This document shows positions 17,392 to 25,809 of a stretch of DNA of 64,000 bases, one piece after another. Each line of letters begins with the position of its first letter. Position 1 is the stretch's first letter. The notes under the pieces were generated by a model. That model made no database searches. It was not told where the DNA came from and saw only the letters and a list, made by a program, of their open reading frames with translations. The stretch spans positions 1-64,000 of the forward strand of contig CALVCS010000006.1 in NCBI GenBank assembly GCA_944326035.1, given 5' to 3'. The position numbers and the translations under genes were made by a program. Source of the DNA: an uncultured Alistipes sp. Its GTDB lineage: Bacteria; Bacteroidota; Bacteroidia; Bacteroidales; Rikenellaceae.

Positions 17392-17874
17392 TCGATGGGG
17401 GTTGCGGTTCGAGAACGTTCGCAGGCGCTTCGCGTGGGATCGACGGGCGACCGGTGGGGCCGTAGGGGGTTCTCTCGATTTTTCGGTGGAACAGGAACCG
17501 CTGAAACATCCGTACATTTCTGGAATAGGGGCAAGGGCGGTCGGGCCGTATGCTCCGAACGGCTGTCGGAGAGAGTCCGGGGGCGGAAACCGGGCGGAGA
17601 GGTGACGGTCTTCTCGGGCGCACTCGTCTTGATAGGCCTGGCGGGTCGGGACTTAAGCGGTGTAAGAACCGTCTGTCCCTGGGGCCCGGGGGGGTGTTGG
17701 TCCGACGCCGTGGCCAAAACAGTCCGGGAGGGTTTCGGTGTGATCCATGCCGGGAATGGCGTCAATGTTAGAACGGTAAATTTCCGGCGGCTCTCTTTTC
17801 GGATTCGGTTTATTTTTTTACATTTGTTCAATTGTCTCGGCGGGAGTGAATCTTCCGTAAACTCTTGATCCAAC
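17392..17874. other. Intergenic, GC-rich, no gene supported
   Basis: Open frames exist on both strands (157 and 193 codons), but they overlap each other and show only Arg/Gly/Pro-rich low complexity; one runs into the cytochrome gene on the other strand. I see no RNA gene or terminator. The promoter of the next operon lies at the right end. Confidence 0.45.
17797..17826 (+). promoter_or_regulatory. Promoter of the cytochrome/Gfo-Idh operon
   Basis: TACATTTG (17819-17826) is an exact -7 match. TTTC (17797-17800) lies 18 bases upstream as a one-off -33 element. The leader to the ATG at 17875 is about 40 bases. Confidence 0.65.
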
Positions 17875-19407
17875 ATGTCAGAAACGCCCCAAAGAAAACG
17901 TCTTAAACGGACCCTCTGGGTGGCCGGTATCGGAGTGGTCATCGGCGTCAGCATCACCATCTCCCTGAACCGGGTCTACCAGAAAACCTCGACCAACGAA
18001 TATTGCATCTCCTGTCACATCCATCCCCAGGCCGACCAGAGCTGGAAGCGCTCTTCGCACTACAATTCGAAAAGCGGCGTCATTACCGATTGTGCGGCCT
18101 GTCACCTGCCCCCTAAAGGGAGTTTTCACCATTTCACCACCAAAGTGCGCATGGGTCTCAAGGATCTGTGGTCGTACTACACCAAGGATAGCAGCCAGTT
18201 CGATTGGGAAAGTCGTAAACAGTTGGATTATGCGGTGGGCATTGTCTCCAACGAATCGTGCAAGGCGTGTCATCAACAACTCTTTCCGGCCCGGCTGACC
18301 GATGACGGCATCACGGCGCACCTCTACTACGAGGCCAACGAAGAGAAATTGAACCTACAATGCATCAGCTGCCACCTCGACGTGGGACACTATAACCCGA
18401 ATTATACGCACGCCCAAATGGAGGGAATTCCCCAACAGAAAGAGCTGGGAGAGCCCTATACCGAGGCCACACCGGTGATCCGGTTCGAATCGTTCACCGA
18501 ACAGATCCCGGGGACGACCGTCTCCTTCAACATGAAGGCGATCCCGGGAGGCTCATTCGCGATGGGAAGCCCGGCGGACGAACCGTTCCGGCGGGAGGAC
18601 GAAGGGCCGGTCCGTCAGGTAAACGTCTCGTCGTTTTTTATGGGCGAGGCCGAAGTGACTTGGGACCAGTATTGGGCCTTCTACGCCGAAACGATGTCAG
18701 AAGGACGTACCCCGCCCGAGGTGGTCTTTGCGCATAATGCCGATCCGGAGGTGGATGCCATCAGCGGGCCTACCCCGCCTTTCGGCATTCCGGACCAGGG
18801 TTGGGGCGGGGGCGATCGGCCCGCCATTACCATGACCCACTATGCGGCCGAGACGTTCTGCCTGTGGCTGTCGAAGAAAACCGGTAAGAAATATCGCCTG
18901 CCGACCGAGGCCGAATGGGAATACGCGGTACGGGGTGGCACCTCTACCCCCTATTTCTTCGAGGGCGATCCCAAACGCTTCTCGAACGAAGGGTTCTGGC
19001 GGAAGCTCTTTAAAGCCGACACGACCCCTATCAATCGCTATGTGATCTACGCCAACAATAATCAGCATCGGACCGAAGAGCCGTCGGCCGTCCAGCCCAA
19101 TCCGTTCGGTCTGAAAAATATGCTGGGGAATGTCATGGAATATTGTTCCGACTGGTATGCAGCCGATGCCTATGCCCAATTGAGCGACGGAGAGACCGAT
19201 CCGCAGGGACCGGACACCGGTGAAGAACATGTCGTACGGGGCGGGCAGTTTGCCGATGACGCTTCGGTATTGCGCTGTGCGGCCCGCGACCATACCCACC
19301 ACAAAGAGTGGCTCAAAACCGATCCTCAACAACCGCAGAGTATCTGGTGGTATTCCGACATCCGGACCATCGGTTTCCGGGTGGTGTGCGAGTATGAGGG
19401 AGAGTAG
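17875..19407 (+). CDS. NapC/NrfH-type tetrahaem cytochrome c fused to an FGE/SUMF1-fold domain
   Basis: 510 residues. A basic N-terminus precedes one membrane anchor (~13-31). Then come four CxxCH haem sites: CISCH 44-48, CAACH 73-77, CKACH 129-133 and CISCH 163-167, in a NapC/NirT/NrfH-like domain (~35-190). From ~215 (KAIPGGSFAMGS) to the end follows a formylglycine-generating-enzyme/SUMF1-fold domain with VTWDQYWAF, RLPTEAEWEYAVRGG, GLKNMLGNVMEYCSDWY and IRTIGFRVV. NapC/NrfH proteins oxidise quinol at the membrane and pass electrons to periplasmic partners. The second domain should lie in the periplasm. Its last blade reads VVRGGQFADDASVLRCAARD, with only one cysteine, so it lacks the Cys pair of true FGEs and is probably not a sulfatase activator. 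It is first gene of the operon with two Tat lipoproteins. Confidence 0.9.
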   Translation: MSETPQRKRLKRTLWVAGIGVVIGVSITISLNRVYQKTSTNEYCISCHIHPQADQSWKRSSHYNSKSGVITDCAACHLPPKGSFHHFTTKVRMGLKDLWSYYTKDSSQFDWESRKQLDYAVGIVSNESCKACHQQLFPARLTDDGITAHLYYEANEEKLNLQCISCHLDVGHYNPNYTHAQMEGIPQQKELGEPYTEATPVIRFESFTEQIPGTTVSFNMKAIPGGSFAMGSPADEPFRREDEGPVRQVNVSSFFMGEAEVTWDQYWAFYAETMSEGRTPPEVVFAHNADPEVDAISGPTPPFGIPDQGWGGGDRPAITMTHYAAETFCLWLSKKTGKKYRLPTEAEWEYAVRGGTSTPYFFEGDPKRFSNEGFWRKLFKADTTPINRYVIYANNNQHRTEEPSAVQPNPFGLKNMLGNVMEYCSDWYAADAYAQLSDGETDPQGPDTGEEHVVRGGQFADDASVLRCAARDHTHHKEWLKTDPQQPQSIWWYSDIRTIGFRVVCEYEGE

Positions 19408-19465
19408 CGGCGCGGAATTGCTGCGCTGTCCGCCCCCCAGAACGAACTCGCGGGTGTCCGACCCC

Positions 19466-19518
19466 GGACCTGTCGTTCGACCCTGAACTTGTCGTTCGAA
19501 CTCGGACTTGTCGTTCGA
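19466..19518. repeat. Three tandem 19-bp repeats upstream of the Gfo/Idh gene
   Basis: TGTCGTTCGA occurs at 19471, 19490 and 19509, a strict 19-base period, embedded in similar flanks (GGACYTGTCGTTCGAMC). The array occupies most of the 151-base gap before the ATG at 19559. It could be a protein-binding array or a leader element. Confidence 0.7.
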
Positions 19519-19558
19519 CCCCGATCCGAACCTACTAAACCTAAATACGACTACCGAA

Positions 19559-20953
19559 ATGAATGAAAAAAAGCACCTCAGTCGTCGGGAATTTCTCTCC
19601 TATTCGGCGGCTGCCGGGGTGATAGGTGCCCTGGGTATCCCGACGATTCTGACCTCCTGCTCGGATAAAAAGGCCGACAGGGCACCGTTACGCTCTCCCG
19701 AGGAGGTATATATTCCCGATTTGATGGATAAAGCGTTGGATGGCAAACCGCTAAAAGCGGGCGTCATCGGTTGTGGAGGCCGAGGCTCCGGGGCAGCGAA
19801 GAACTTGCTGACCGCCGCCGACCAGGTGACCATCACCGCTTTGGGTGATGTGTTCCCTGATCGATTGGAACACCTGCGGGGCGAACTGCAAGAGCAATAT
19901 AACATGACGGTTGCCGAGGAGAACTGTTTCCTCGGGTTCGATGCCTATCAAAAGGTGATCGATTCGGGGGTGGATGTGGTGATTATTGCCACGCCGCCGG
20001 TTTTTCGTCCCCAGCACTTCAAATATGCCACGGAAAAAGGGGTACACTCGTTCCTGGAAAAACCCATTGCGGTGGATCCCGAGGGTTACCGCACGATCAT
20101 GGCGACGGCCAAACAGGCTCGGGCTCAGGGATTGTGTGTGGTGACCGGGACCCAACGGCATCATCAACGCTCCTATGTAGAGTCCTATAAGAAAATCGTG
20201 CTCGAAGGGATGATCGGCGAGATCACCGGCGGCAATGTCTACTGGAACCAATCCATGTTGTGGTATAAAAACCGTGAAAAGGGGTGGTCCGACATGGAAT
20301 GGATGATCCGCGACTGGGTGAACTGGAAATGGCTCTCGGGCGACCATATCGTCGAACAACATGTCCACAACATCGATGTATTTTTGTGGTTCTCGGGGTA
20401 TCAGCCGGTCAGCGCCACCTCGTTCGGCAGCCGGCAACGACGTCTGACCGGCGATCAGTTCGATAATTTCAGTACCGATTTTGTCTGCGAGAACGGGGTG
20501 CATTTCCACAGCATGTGTCGCCAGATCGACGGTTGCGCCAACAACGTCAGCGAATTTATTCAGGGTACCCGCGGCAGTTGGACGAGCGGGGATGGGGCCA
20601 ACGGTCACTGTGTCATCAGAGATCTGCAGGGGAATATCCTCTGGCAATACGATCCGGAAGCCGAAAAGGCACAGTATCAACAGACGAGTCCTTATGTCTT
20701 GGAACATGTCAACTGGATCAATGGCATTCGTCAGGGGAGCCCGATCGTGCAGGCCGAAGAGACCGCTCTGTCCAACCTGGCGGCCATCATGGCTCGTGAA
20801 TCGGCTTACAGCGGCAGGACGGTGACCTGGGATGAAATGGCGGCCGCTTCGCTGAACTATCTGCCCGAAGATCTCCGTCTGGGGAGTGTAGACTTCTCTC
20901 AGCCGTTGTATCAGGTTCCGGTTCCGGGAACCCCCAAAGCGAACGACCGATGA
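19559..20953 (+). CDS. Tat-exported Gfo/Idh/MocA-family oxidoreductase, lipoprotein
   Basis: 464 residues from the ATG at 19559; the frame opens earlier, but the upstream residues are unlike a signal. The N-terminus carries a twin-arginine signal (LSRREFLSYSAAAG) and a lipobox ending TSC (Cys ~34), so the folded, cofactor-loaded enzyme should be exported and lipid-anchored. The Rossmann core starts at KAGVIGCGGRGSG (~67), with FLEKPIAVD (~165-175) as the family's EKP motif; the C-terminal half is the MocA-type substrate domain. Family members oxidise or epimerise sugars with tightly bound NAD(P). The downstream cupin overlaps its stop by ATGA. Substrate unknown. Confidence 0.9.
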   Translation: MNEKKHLSRREFLSYSAAAGVIGALGIPTILTSCSDKKADRAPLRSPEEVYIPDLMDKALDGKPLKAGVIGCGGRGSGAAKNLLTAADQVTITALGDVFPDRLEHLRGELQEQYNMTVAEENCFLGFDAYQKVIDSGVDVVIIATPPVFRPQHFKYATEKGVHSFLEKPIAVDPEGYRTIMATAKQARAQGLCVVTGTQRHHQRSYVESYKKIVLEGMIGEITGGNVYWNQSMLWYKNREKGWSDMEWMIRDWVNWKWLSGDHIVEQHVHNIDVFLWFSGYQPVSATSFGSRQRRLTGDQFDNFSTDFVCENGVHFHSMCRQIDGCANNVSEFIQGTRGSWTSGDGANGHCVIRDLQGNILWQYDPEAEKAQYQQTSPYVLEHVNWINGIRQGSPIVQAEETALSNLAAIMARESAYSGRTVTWDEMAAASLNYLPEDLRLGSVDFSQPLYQVPVPGTPKANDR

Positions 20954-21462
20954 AGATCATTCATACCGCCCTGCTGGATGAGACGAGCCGTCAGGCCCGG
21001 GCCTCGGCACGAGGACGCATGAACCATAATTTCCACCAACATCTGGACGATCCGTGTCAACGTCTACTCAATGCGATGGAGCCGGGCACGTTTTTGCCGG
21101 TCCACCGTCACCGGGACAAGGATGAAGGGATCCTGGTGTTGCGAGGACGTATTGCGTCGTTTATTTTCGATGCGACGGGAGCCATTGTGCAGCAGGCGAT
21201 CGTCGATCCTCGGGACGGGGTGTACGGTTTCGATATCCCGGCGGGAGAATGGCATGGGCTGTTGGTCCTGGAGCACGGAACGGTCGTCTATGAAACCAAA
21301 CCGGGGCCTTATCGCCCCTTGGCTCCCGATGAACTGGCTCCCTGGTCGCCGGATCCGAACGATCGGGCGGCGGTCGAAGCCTTCCTGGCGCGATTGGCCC
21401 GGGCGCTGGAGCCCCTCATAACCTTAAAACCTCTACAACGATGGATCGAAGAACCTTTCTGA
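20950..21462 (+). CDS. WbuC-like cupin-fold metalloprotein
   Basis: A 170-residue cytosolic protein of one cupin domain. The cupin 1 metal motif is visible as HRHRDKDEGILVLRGR (His, His, Glu spacing), and the second half as GEWHGLLVLEHGTVVYETKPGPY. This resembles the WbuC family found with O-antigen and sugar genes, whose chemistry is not settled. The N-terminal MNHNFHQHLDDPCQRLLNAMEPGTF block is also WbuC-like. The start overlaps the upstream stop (ATGA), and its end overlaps the next gene by 22 bases, so translation is tightly coupled. It lacks a signal peptide, unlike both flanking genes. Confidence 0.8.
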   Translation: MKIIHTALLDETSRQARASARGRMNHNFHQHLDDPCQRLLNAMEPGTFLPVHRHRDKDEGILVLRGRIASFIFDATGAIVQQAIVDPRDGVYGFDIPAGEWHGLLVLEHGTVVYETKPGPYRPLAPDELAPWSPDPNDRAAVEAFLARLARALEPLITLKPLQRWIEEPF

Positions 21463-22346
21463 AAACCTCATTCGCGGGAACGGTGCTGGCGACGACGGTG
21501 CCGGCCACGTGGTTGGCGGGTTGTACGACGGAGGTGTCGACGTCGCAAACGCCCCCGTTACGACTCTCCTTTCAAGAAAATACGGCTCCGGGGGAGACCC
21601 TGACCGAAAGGCTCGATTTTATGGAGGCTCACGGAGTTGTCGGCCTCGAACCTAGCGGCCGGGGCTTGGGCGATCGGCTCAATGAACTGCAACAGGCTTT
21701 ACGGGGACGGAATATTCAGATTAGTGCGATCTGTGCCGGATTCTCGGGCTTTATTTTAGCCGAAGATCCGACGGTGCGTGCCACATTTGACCGGACCATG
21801 AAAGAGATCATCGCAGCGGCCGGGGAGTTGGGTTCGACAGGGGTGATTATGGTGCCGGCCTTCAATCAGCAGACGCCGGTCATGCCGCACAATGCCGATA
21901 CCCGGGCTTACCTCGTGGAACAGCTCACCCTTCTGGGTGAATATGCCCTCCAGCACGGTACGACGGTGATTCTCGAACCGCTCAACCGTTCCGAAGCGTT
22001 CTACTTGCGTCAGGTGGCCGATGCGGCTTCGATTTGCCGGGATACCGCCTGTGACGGGGTGCGGTGTATGGGTGACTTCTGGCACATGACCGCCGAAGAG
22101 AGCTCGGATTATGGGGCGCTGTATAGTGGTGGACCCTATTTGCGGCATATCCATATCGCCAGTCGCGGGAAACGCCGTATGCCGGGCGAAGATGGCGAAC
22201 GGGATAACTATGTGGAGGGGTTCCGTGCCCTCAAACAGATGAACTATCCGTACTATGTCAGTTTTGAATGCGGCAGTACCGGCGATCGGGCCCAAACCGT
22301 GCCGGCTGCATTGACCTTGTTGCGTACGCAATGGGACCAGGCCTGA
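21441..22346 (+). CDS. Tat-exported TIM-barrel (xylose-isomerase-like) lipoprotein
   Basis: 301 residues. The start MDRRTFLKTS contains a twin-arginine motif, followed by a hydrophobic run and lipobox LAGC (Cys28); export is therefore in the folded state. The rest is an AP-endonuclease-2/xylose-isomerase-like TIM barrel: MEAHGVVGLEPSGRGL, QISAICAGFSG, ILEPLNRSEAFYLRQ with the first metal-ligand Glu, MGDFWHMTAEE with Asp and His, HIHIASRGKR and VSFECG. The metal-site residues look intact, so an active isomerase, epimerase or lyase on sugars is likely. It is the last gene of the four-gene operon; a possible terminator lies ~200 bases downstream. Confidence 0.87.
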   Translation: MDRRTFLKTSFAGTVLATTVPATWLAGCTTEVSTSQTPPLRLSFQENTAPGETLTERLDFMEAHGVVGLEPSGRGLGDRLNELQQALRGRNIQISAICAGFSGFILAEDPTVRATFDRTMKEIIAAAGELGSTGVIMVPAFNQQTPVMPHNADTRAYLVEQLTLLGEYALQHGTTVILEPLNRSEAFYLRQVADAASICRDTACDGVRCMGDFWHMTAEESSDYGALYSGGPYLRHIHIASRGKRRMPGEDGERDNYVEGFRALKQMNYPYYVSFECGSTGDRAQTVPAALTLLRTQWDQA

Positions 22347-22543
22347 TCGCTCATTGAACCACCCGCTGATCCTCCCTTGAACGAACCCTGGCTCGGGATG
22401 GGAACGTCTCCACCGCGTTCTCTATCCGTTTGGGCAATCGGGATTCGCTATCGGATCTGGCGGTCTGATCCGGTGTGGTCCGGGGAAGGCTCCGGTGTCG
22501 AAACACCGGAGGTGGCCCATCCAGCCCGAGGCTCGATCCTTTC

Positions 22544-22601
22544 GAAAGTCGCGGAAACGTCGCGGAGCAGGCGTAGATATCCCGCGACTTTTCGTATTTT
22601 T
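22544..22601 (+). terminator. Possible terminator of the cytochrome/Gfo-Idh operon
   Basis: GAAAGTCGCGG (22544-22554) pairs with CCGCGACTTTTC (22582-22593) across a long loop, followed by TTCGTATTTTTG. The loop is longer than usual, so this is uncertain. Confidence 0.35.
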
Positions 22602-22602
22602 G
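22595..22602 (+). promoter_or_regulatory. -7 promoter element of the flippase/dut/holB/folK operon
   Basis: TATTTTTG matches TAnnTTTG, 50 bases before the ATG at 22653. No clear -33 element. Confidence 0.5.
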
Positions 22603-22652
22603 CGACACGCAGGAGAGCGAATCCCCTGACCGATCCGAAAAAAGTCATCTGA

Positions 22653-24128
22653 ATGATTCGACAACTGGCCGGGCAAACCGCCATTTATGGAATCAGCAGC
22701 ATCGCTTCACGGCTGCTGAATTATTTGTTGACCCCGCTGCTGACCCGGGTGTTGACCACGGCTGAATACGGGGTCATCACGGATATGTATGCCTTGATCC
22801 CCTTTGCCATGGTGATCCTGACCATGGGGATGGAGACCGGCTACTTCCGATTTGCCGGCAAGAGCGAAGGCATCGCCAAACGTGAGGTCTTCTCGACGAC
22901 CTGGGGGGCCGTATCGGCGGTGGCCATCGTGTTTGCGGGGTTGATCTGGTGCTTTACCCCCTCCCTGTCCCGACTCATGGCCTATGCCGACCATCCCTCC
23001 TATATTCGGCTGGTCGGTCTGATTATTGCCCTGGACGTCATTACTGCTATCCCCTATGCCCGATTGCGGCAGGAAGGAAAGGCCAAACAATTCGTGGCCA
23101 TCCGTACCTTTTCGGTGCTGCTCAATGTGGGAATCGTGCTGTTTCTCTACCTGGCACTGCCCAAACTGGCAACCGGAGGCGGAATCTGGACGAGGTTGTA
23201 CGACCCGACCTATGGCCCCGGGTACTATCTGGTGTCGAACTTCATCACCAGCCTGGTGACGCTTCTGGTGCTCTACCCCGCCTATCGGGATACGCTGCCC
23301 GTGATTCGCGGACGATTGCTTCGGGAGATGCTGTTTTACTCCTTTCCGTTGCTGGTCAGCGGGGTCGCCGGGGTCGCCAATATGTTTATCGACCGCCAGA
23401 TGATCAAATACCTGATGCCGGCCGACGAAGCCATGGATGCCTTGGGCATTTATGGCGCCGTAGCCAAACTGGGCGTCATTCTGCTGTTGTTTATCCAGAT
23501 GTATCGGTATGCGGCCGAACCTTTCTTCCTGGCCAATTTTAAGAAAGAGGATTTTCTCAAGGCAAATGCCGAAGGCCTCAAATATTTCACGATGGTCTCG
23601 GTCGGGATCTTCCTGCTGATTATGCTCTTCGAAGATGGGTTCGCCCTGCTGGTGGGCCCGGATTTCCGGCAGGGAATGGCGATCCTGCCGGTGATTCTGT
23701 TGGCCAATATCTTCTCGGGCATGACCCTGAACCTCAATTTCTGGTATAAACAGACCGGAGATACCCGATATGCCCTGTGGATTACCGGGACGGGCTTGAT
23801 CGTCACCGTGGGCCTGAACGTACTGATGGTCCCCTCGATGGGATATGTCGGGGCCGCCTGGGCCCGGTTAGGCTGCGAAACGGTCATGCTGCTCTTGAGT
23901 TATGCCCTCAATCGCCGCCATTATCCTACGCCTTATCCGCTGCGTCGCATCGGGGAGTATTTCCTGCTGGGGGCACTTCTCTATGGAGTGACTTTTTTGA
24001 CGTCGCATTGGCCGGGTTTCGGGAAATATTCGTTACATTTAATCCTGCTGCTGCTGTATGGGTATTACGCCCTGTGCCGCGAACACATCGATCTGATGGC
24101 TTTGGTGCGTTCCGTCGTGCGTCGATAA
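22653..24128 (+). CDS. Polysaccharide/lipid-linked oligosaccharide flippase (Wzx/MATE-like)
   Basis: A 491-residue multi-spanning membrane protein with about 12-14 hydrophobic segments. It opens with MIRQLAGQTAIYGISSIASRLLNYLLTPLLTR, with the 'TPLLTRVLTTAEYG' signature of the polysaccharide-export flippases of the MOP superfamily. Such proteins move undecaprenyl-linked sugars across the inner membrane. There is no glycosyltransferase cluster beside it. Instead it heads an operon with dut (38-base gap), holB and folK, an arrangement seen in Bacteroidota where this flippase sits with housekeeping genes. Its substrate is therefore unknown. Confidence 0.85.
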   Translation: MIRQLAGQTAIYGISSIASRLLNYLLTPLLTRVLTTAEYGVITDMYALIPFAMVILTMGMETGYFRFAGKSEGIAKREVFSTTWGAVSAVAIVFAGLIWCFTPSLSRLMAYADHPSYIRLVGLIIALDVITAIPYARLRQEGKAKQFVAIRTFSVLLNVGIVLFLYLALPKLATGGGIWTRLYDPTYGPGYYLVSNFITSLVTLLVLYPAYRDTLPVIRGRLLREMLFYSFPLLVSGVAGVANMFIDRQMIKYLMPADEAMDALGIYGAVAKLGVILLLFIQMYRYAAEPFFLANFKKEDFLKANAEGLKYFTMVSVGIFLLIMLFEDGFALLVGPDFRQGMAILPVILLANIFSGMTLNLNFWYKQTGDTRYALWITGTGLIVTVGLNVLMVPSMGYVGAAWARLGCETVMLLLSYALNRRHYPTPYPLRRIGEYFLLGALLYGVTFLTSHWPGFGKYSLHLILLLLYGYYALCREHIDLMALVRSVVRR

Positions 24129-24166
24129 TCCAACCGGCCGCGGTACAACTGTAAAGGTCACATGCC

Positions 24167-24601
24167 ATGAAAGTAAAAGTGATTAATCGCTCGGCCTTCG
24201 ATCTGCCGCAATACGAAACGGCTCAAGCCGCCGGCTTGGACGTCCGGGCCAATATCGAGGAGCCCATCGTGCTCCATCCCTTGCAACGGGCCTTGGTCCC
24301 CACGGGTCTGTATGTCGAGCTGCCCGAAGGGTATGAGATGCAGGTGCGGCCCCGCAGTGGTTTGGCCGCCCGGCACGGAATTTCGTTGGTCAATACCCCG
24401 GGGACGATCGATCCCGACTATCGGGGCGAGATCAAGGTGATTTTGGTCAATCTGTCGAACGAGGACTTCGAACTCAAACCGGGGGAACGCATCGCTCAAC
24501 TGGTGGTCGCCCGCTTTACCCGGATTGCGTGGGAGAGCGTTGAAACGTTGAGTGACACGGATCGTGGAGCCGGTGGTTTCGGGTCGACGGGAACGAAATA
24601 A
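24167..24601 (+). CDS. dut: dUTP diphosphatase (dUTPase)
   Basis: 144 residues, the normal length for the trimeric enzyme that hydrolyses dUTP to dUMP, keeping uracil out of DNA and feeding dTMP synthesis. All five family motifs can be read: AAGLDVRA near the N-terminus, [27 protein letters not shown] with the catalytic Asp and Tyr region, GERIAQLV, and the C-terminal glycine-rich arm [10 protein letters not shown] that closes over the substrate. It lies 38 bases after the flippase gene and 59 bases before holB in the same operon. Confidence 0.96.
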   Translation: MKVKVINRSAFDLPQYETAQAAGLDVRANIEEPIVLHPLQRALVPTGLYVELPEGYEMQVRPRSGLAARHGISLVNTPGTIDPDYRGEIKVILVNLSNEDFELKPGERIAQLVVARFTRIAWESVETLSDTDRGAGGFGSTGTK

Positions 24602-24660
24602 CGCGGGATGTAAGCATCGGTCGGGTGTTGCCCCGACCGCAAGTAGAAATAGAAAAGCCG

Positions 24661-25809
24661 ATGCAATTTAAAGCGATTTTGGGACAGGAGGCCGTCAAGG
24701 CACATCTGATCCGCAGTGTCGAAGCGGGTCGTGTCAGCCATGCCCAACTCTTTACGGGCAATGAGGGCGTAGGGGCTTTGCCGTTGGCCATTGCCTATGC
24801 CCAGTATCTGAACTGTCCTCATCGTCACCAGGGTGACTCTTGTGGGGTCTGCCCCTCCTGCTATCAGATCGAACAGTTGGCGCATCCCGATCTGCATTTT
24901 GTGGTGCCGGTCAATACCCCCAAAGGCAAATCGTCGGGCGAAAAACCGCTCAGCAGTCGTTTTATGCCTCAATGGCGGGAGATCGTAACGCGTACGGGCG
25001 GTTATTTCAGTGAACAACAGTGGTACGAGGCCATCGAGATCGATAACAAACAGGGAAATATCAGTACGTTCGAGGCGGATGAGATCATTCGGGATCTTTC
25101 GTTCAAGGCGTTCGAATCGGAATACAAGATCGTACTGATCTGGCTTCCCGAGCGCATGAATGTGCAGGCCGCCAACAAACTGTTGAAAATCATTGAGGAG
25201 CCTTGGGAAAAGACCTTGTTTCTGATGGTGAGCGAATCGCCGGACAAGCTTTTGCCGACGATCGTGTCGCGGACCCAGAGCGTGAACGTTCCGGGCATCG
25301 AAACCGAGGTGATGATCGATTATTTACGCCGACAGGGGGTGTCGGAGGCCGATGCGCCGAAGATGGCCCGGCTGTCTCGGGGCAGCCTGCTCGAAGCGCA
25401 ACGTCTGGTGGCCAGTCTGCAGACGAACGAACACCAGGCCAGTTTCGATTATTTCGTGCAATTGATGCGGTTGAGCTACGAAAACCGACACATGGAGCTG
25501 TTGGAATGGGCCGAAACGGTGGCTTCGTTGGGGCGGGAAGAGCAGAAAAATTTGATGGTTAACTCGATTCGGTTGATCCGGGACAGTTATATGATGACCG
25601 CCGGGGTTTCCGAGATCTCGTTTCTGTTCGGCAAAGAGTATGACTTCTGCAAACGGTTTGCTCCCTATGTCAATAACAGCAATGTCGAACGGCTGGTCTC
25701 CGAAATGGAGCTGGTGATCCGGCAGATCGGCCAAAACGGCAATCCCAAAATCATCTTTCCCCACTTCGCGCTGACGATCAGTAAATTGATCGGCCCATTA
25801 AAACCATGA
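24661..25809 (+). CDS. holB: DNA polymerase III subunit delta' (clamp-loader family)
   Basis: 382 residues from the ATG at 24661 (MQFKAILGQEAVKAHL), the usual opening for delta'/gamma-type clamp-loader proteins. An in-frame start 12 codons earlier is less likely. The ATP-site loop reads TGNEGVGALPLA, where the Walker A lysine is missing, as expected of the non-hydrolysing delta' subunit. A zinc-binding module follows (CPHRHQGDSCGVCPSC), then NVQAANKLLKIIEEP, the conserved clamp-loader block, and SRTQSVNV in place of the SRC/SRT sensor. It loads the beta sliding clamp. The stop overlaps folK by ATGA. Confidence 0.92.
   Translation: MQFKAILGQEAVKAHLIRSVEAGRVSHAQLFTGNEGVGALPLAIAYAQYLNCPHRHQGDSCGVCPSCYQIEQLAHPDLHFVVPVNTPKGKSSGEKPLSSRFMPQWREIVTRTGGYFSEQQWYEAIEIDNKQGNISTFEADEIIRDLSFKAFESEYKIVLIWLPERMNVQAANKLLKIIEEPWEKTLFLMVSESPDKLLPTIVSRTQSVNVPGIETEVMIDYLRRQGVSEADAPKMARLSRGSLLEAQRLVASLQTNEHQASFDYFVQLMRLSYENRHMELLEWAETVASLGREEQKNLMVNSIRLIRDSYMMTAGVSEISFLFGKEYDFCKRFAPYVNNSNVERLVSEMELVIRQIGQNGNPKIIFPHFALTISKLIGPLKP

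Larger units (their letters stand above)
22347..22652. other. Intergenic with two hairpins and a promoter
   Basis: No gene is supported. A 9-bp hairpin CTCCGGTGT/ACACCGGAG (22490-22511) closes on a CGAA loop but has no T tract. The possible terminator and the flippase promoter at the right end are listed separately. Confidence 0.45.

Noticed and set aside
17379..17960. Overlapping frames on both strands in the gap before the cytochrome gene
   Set aside because: Low-complexity Arg/Pro/Gly products, mutually overlapping, one running into the cytochrome gene; no start context or family.
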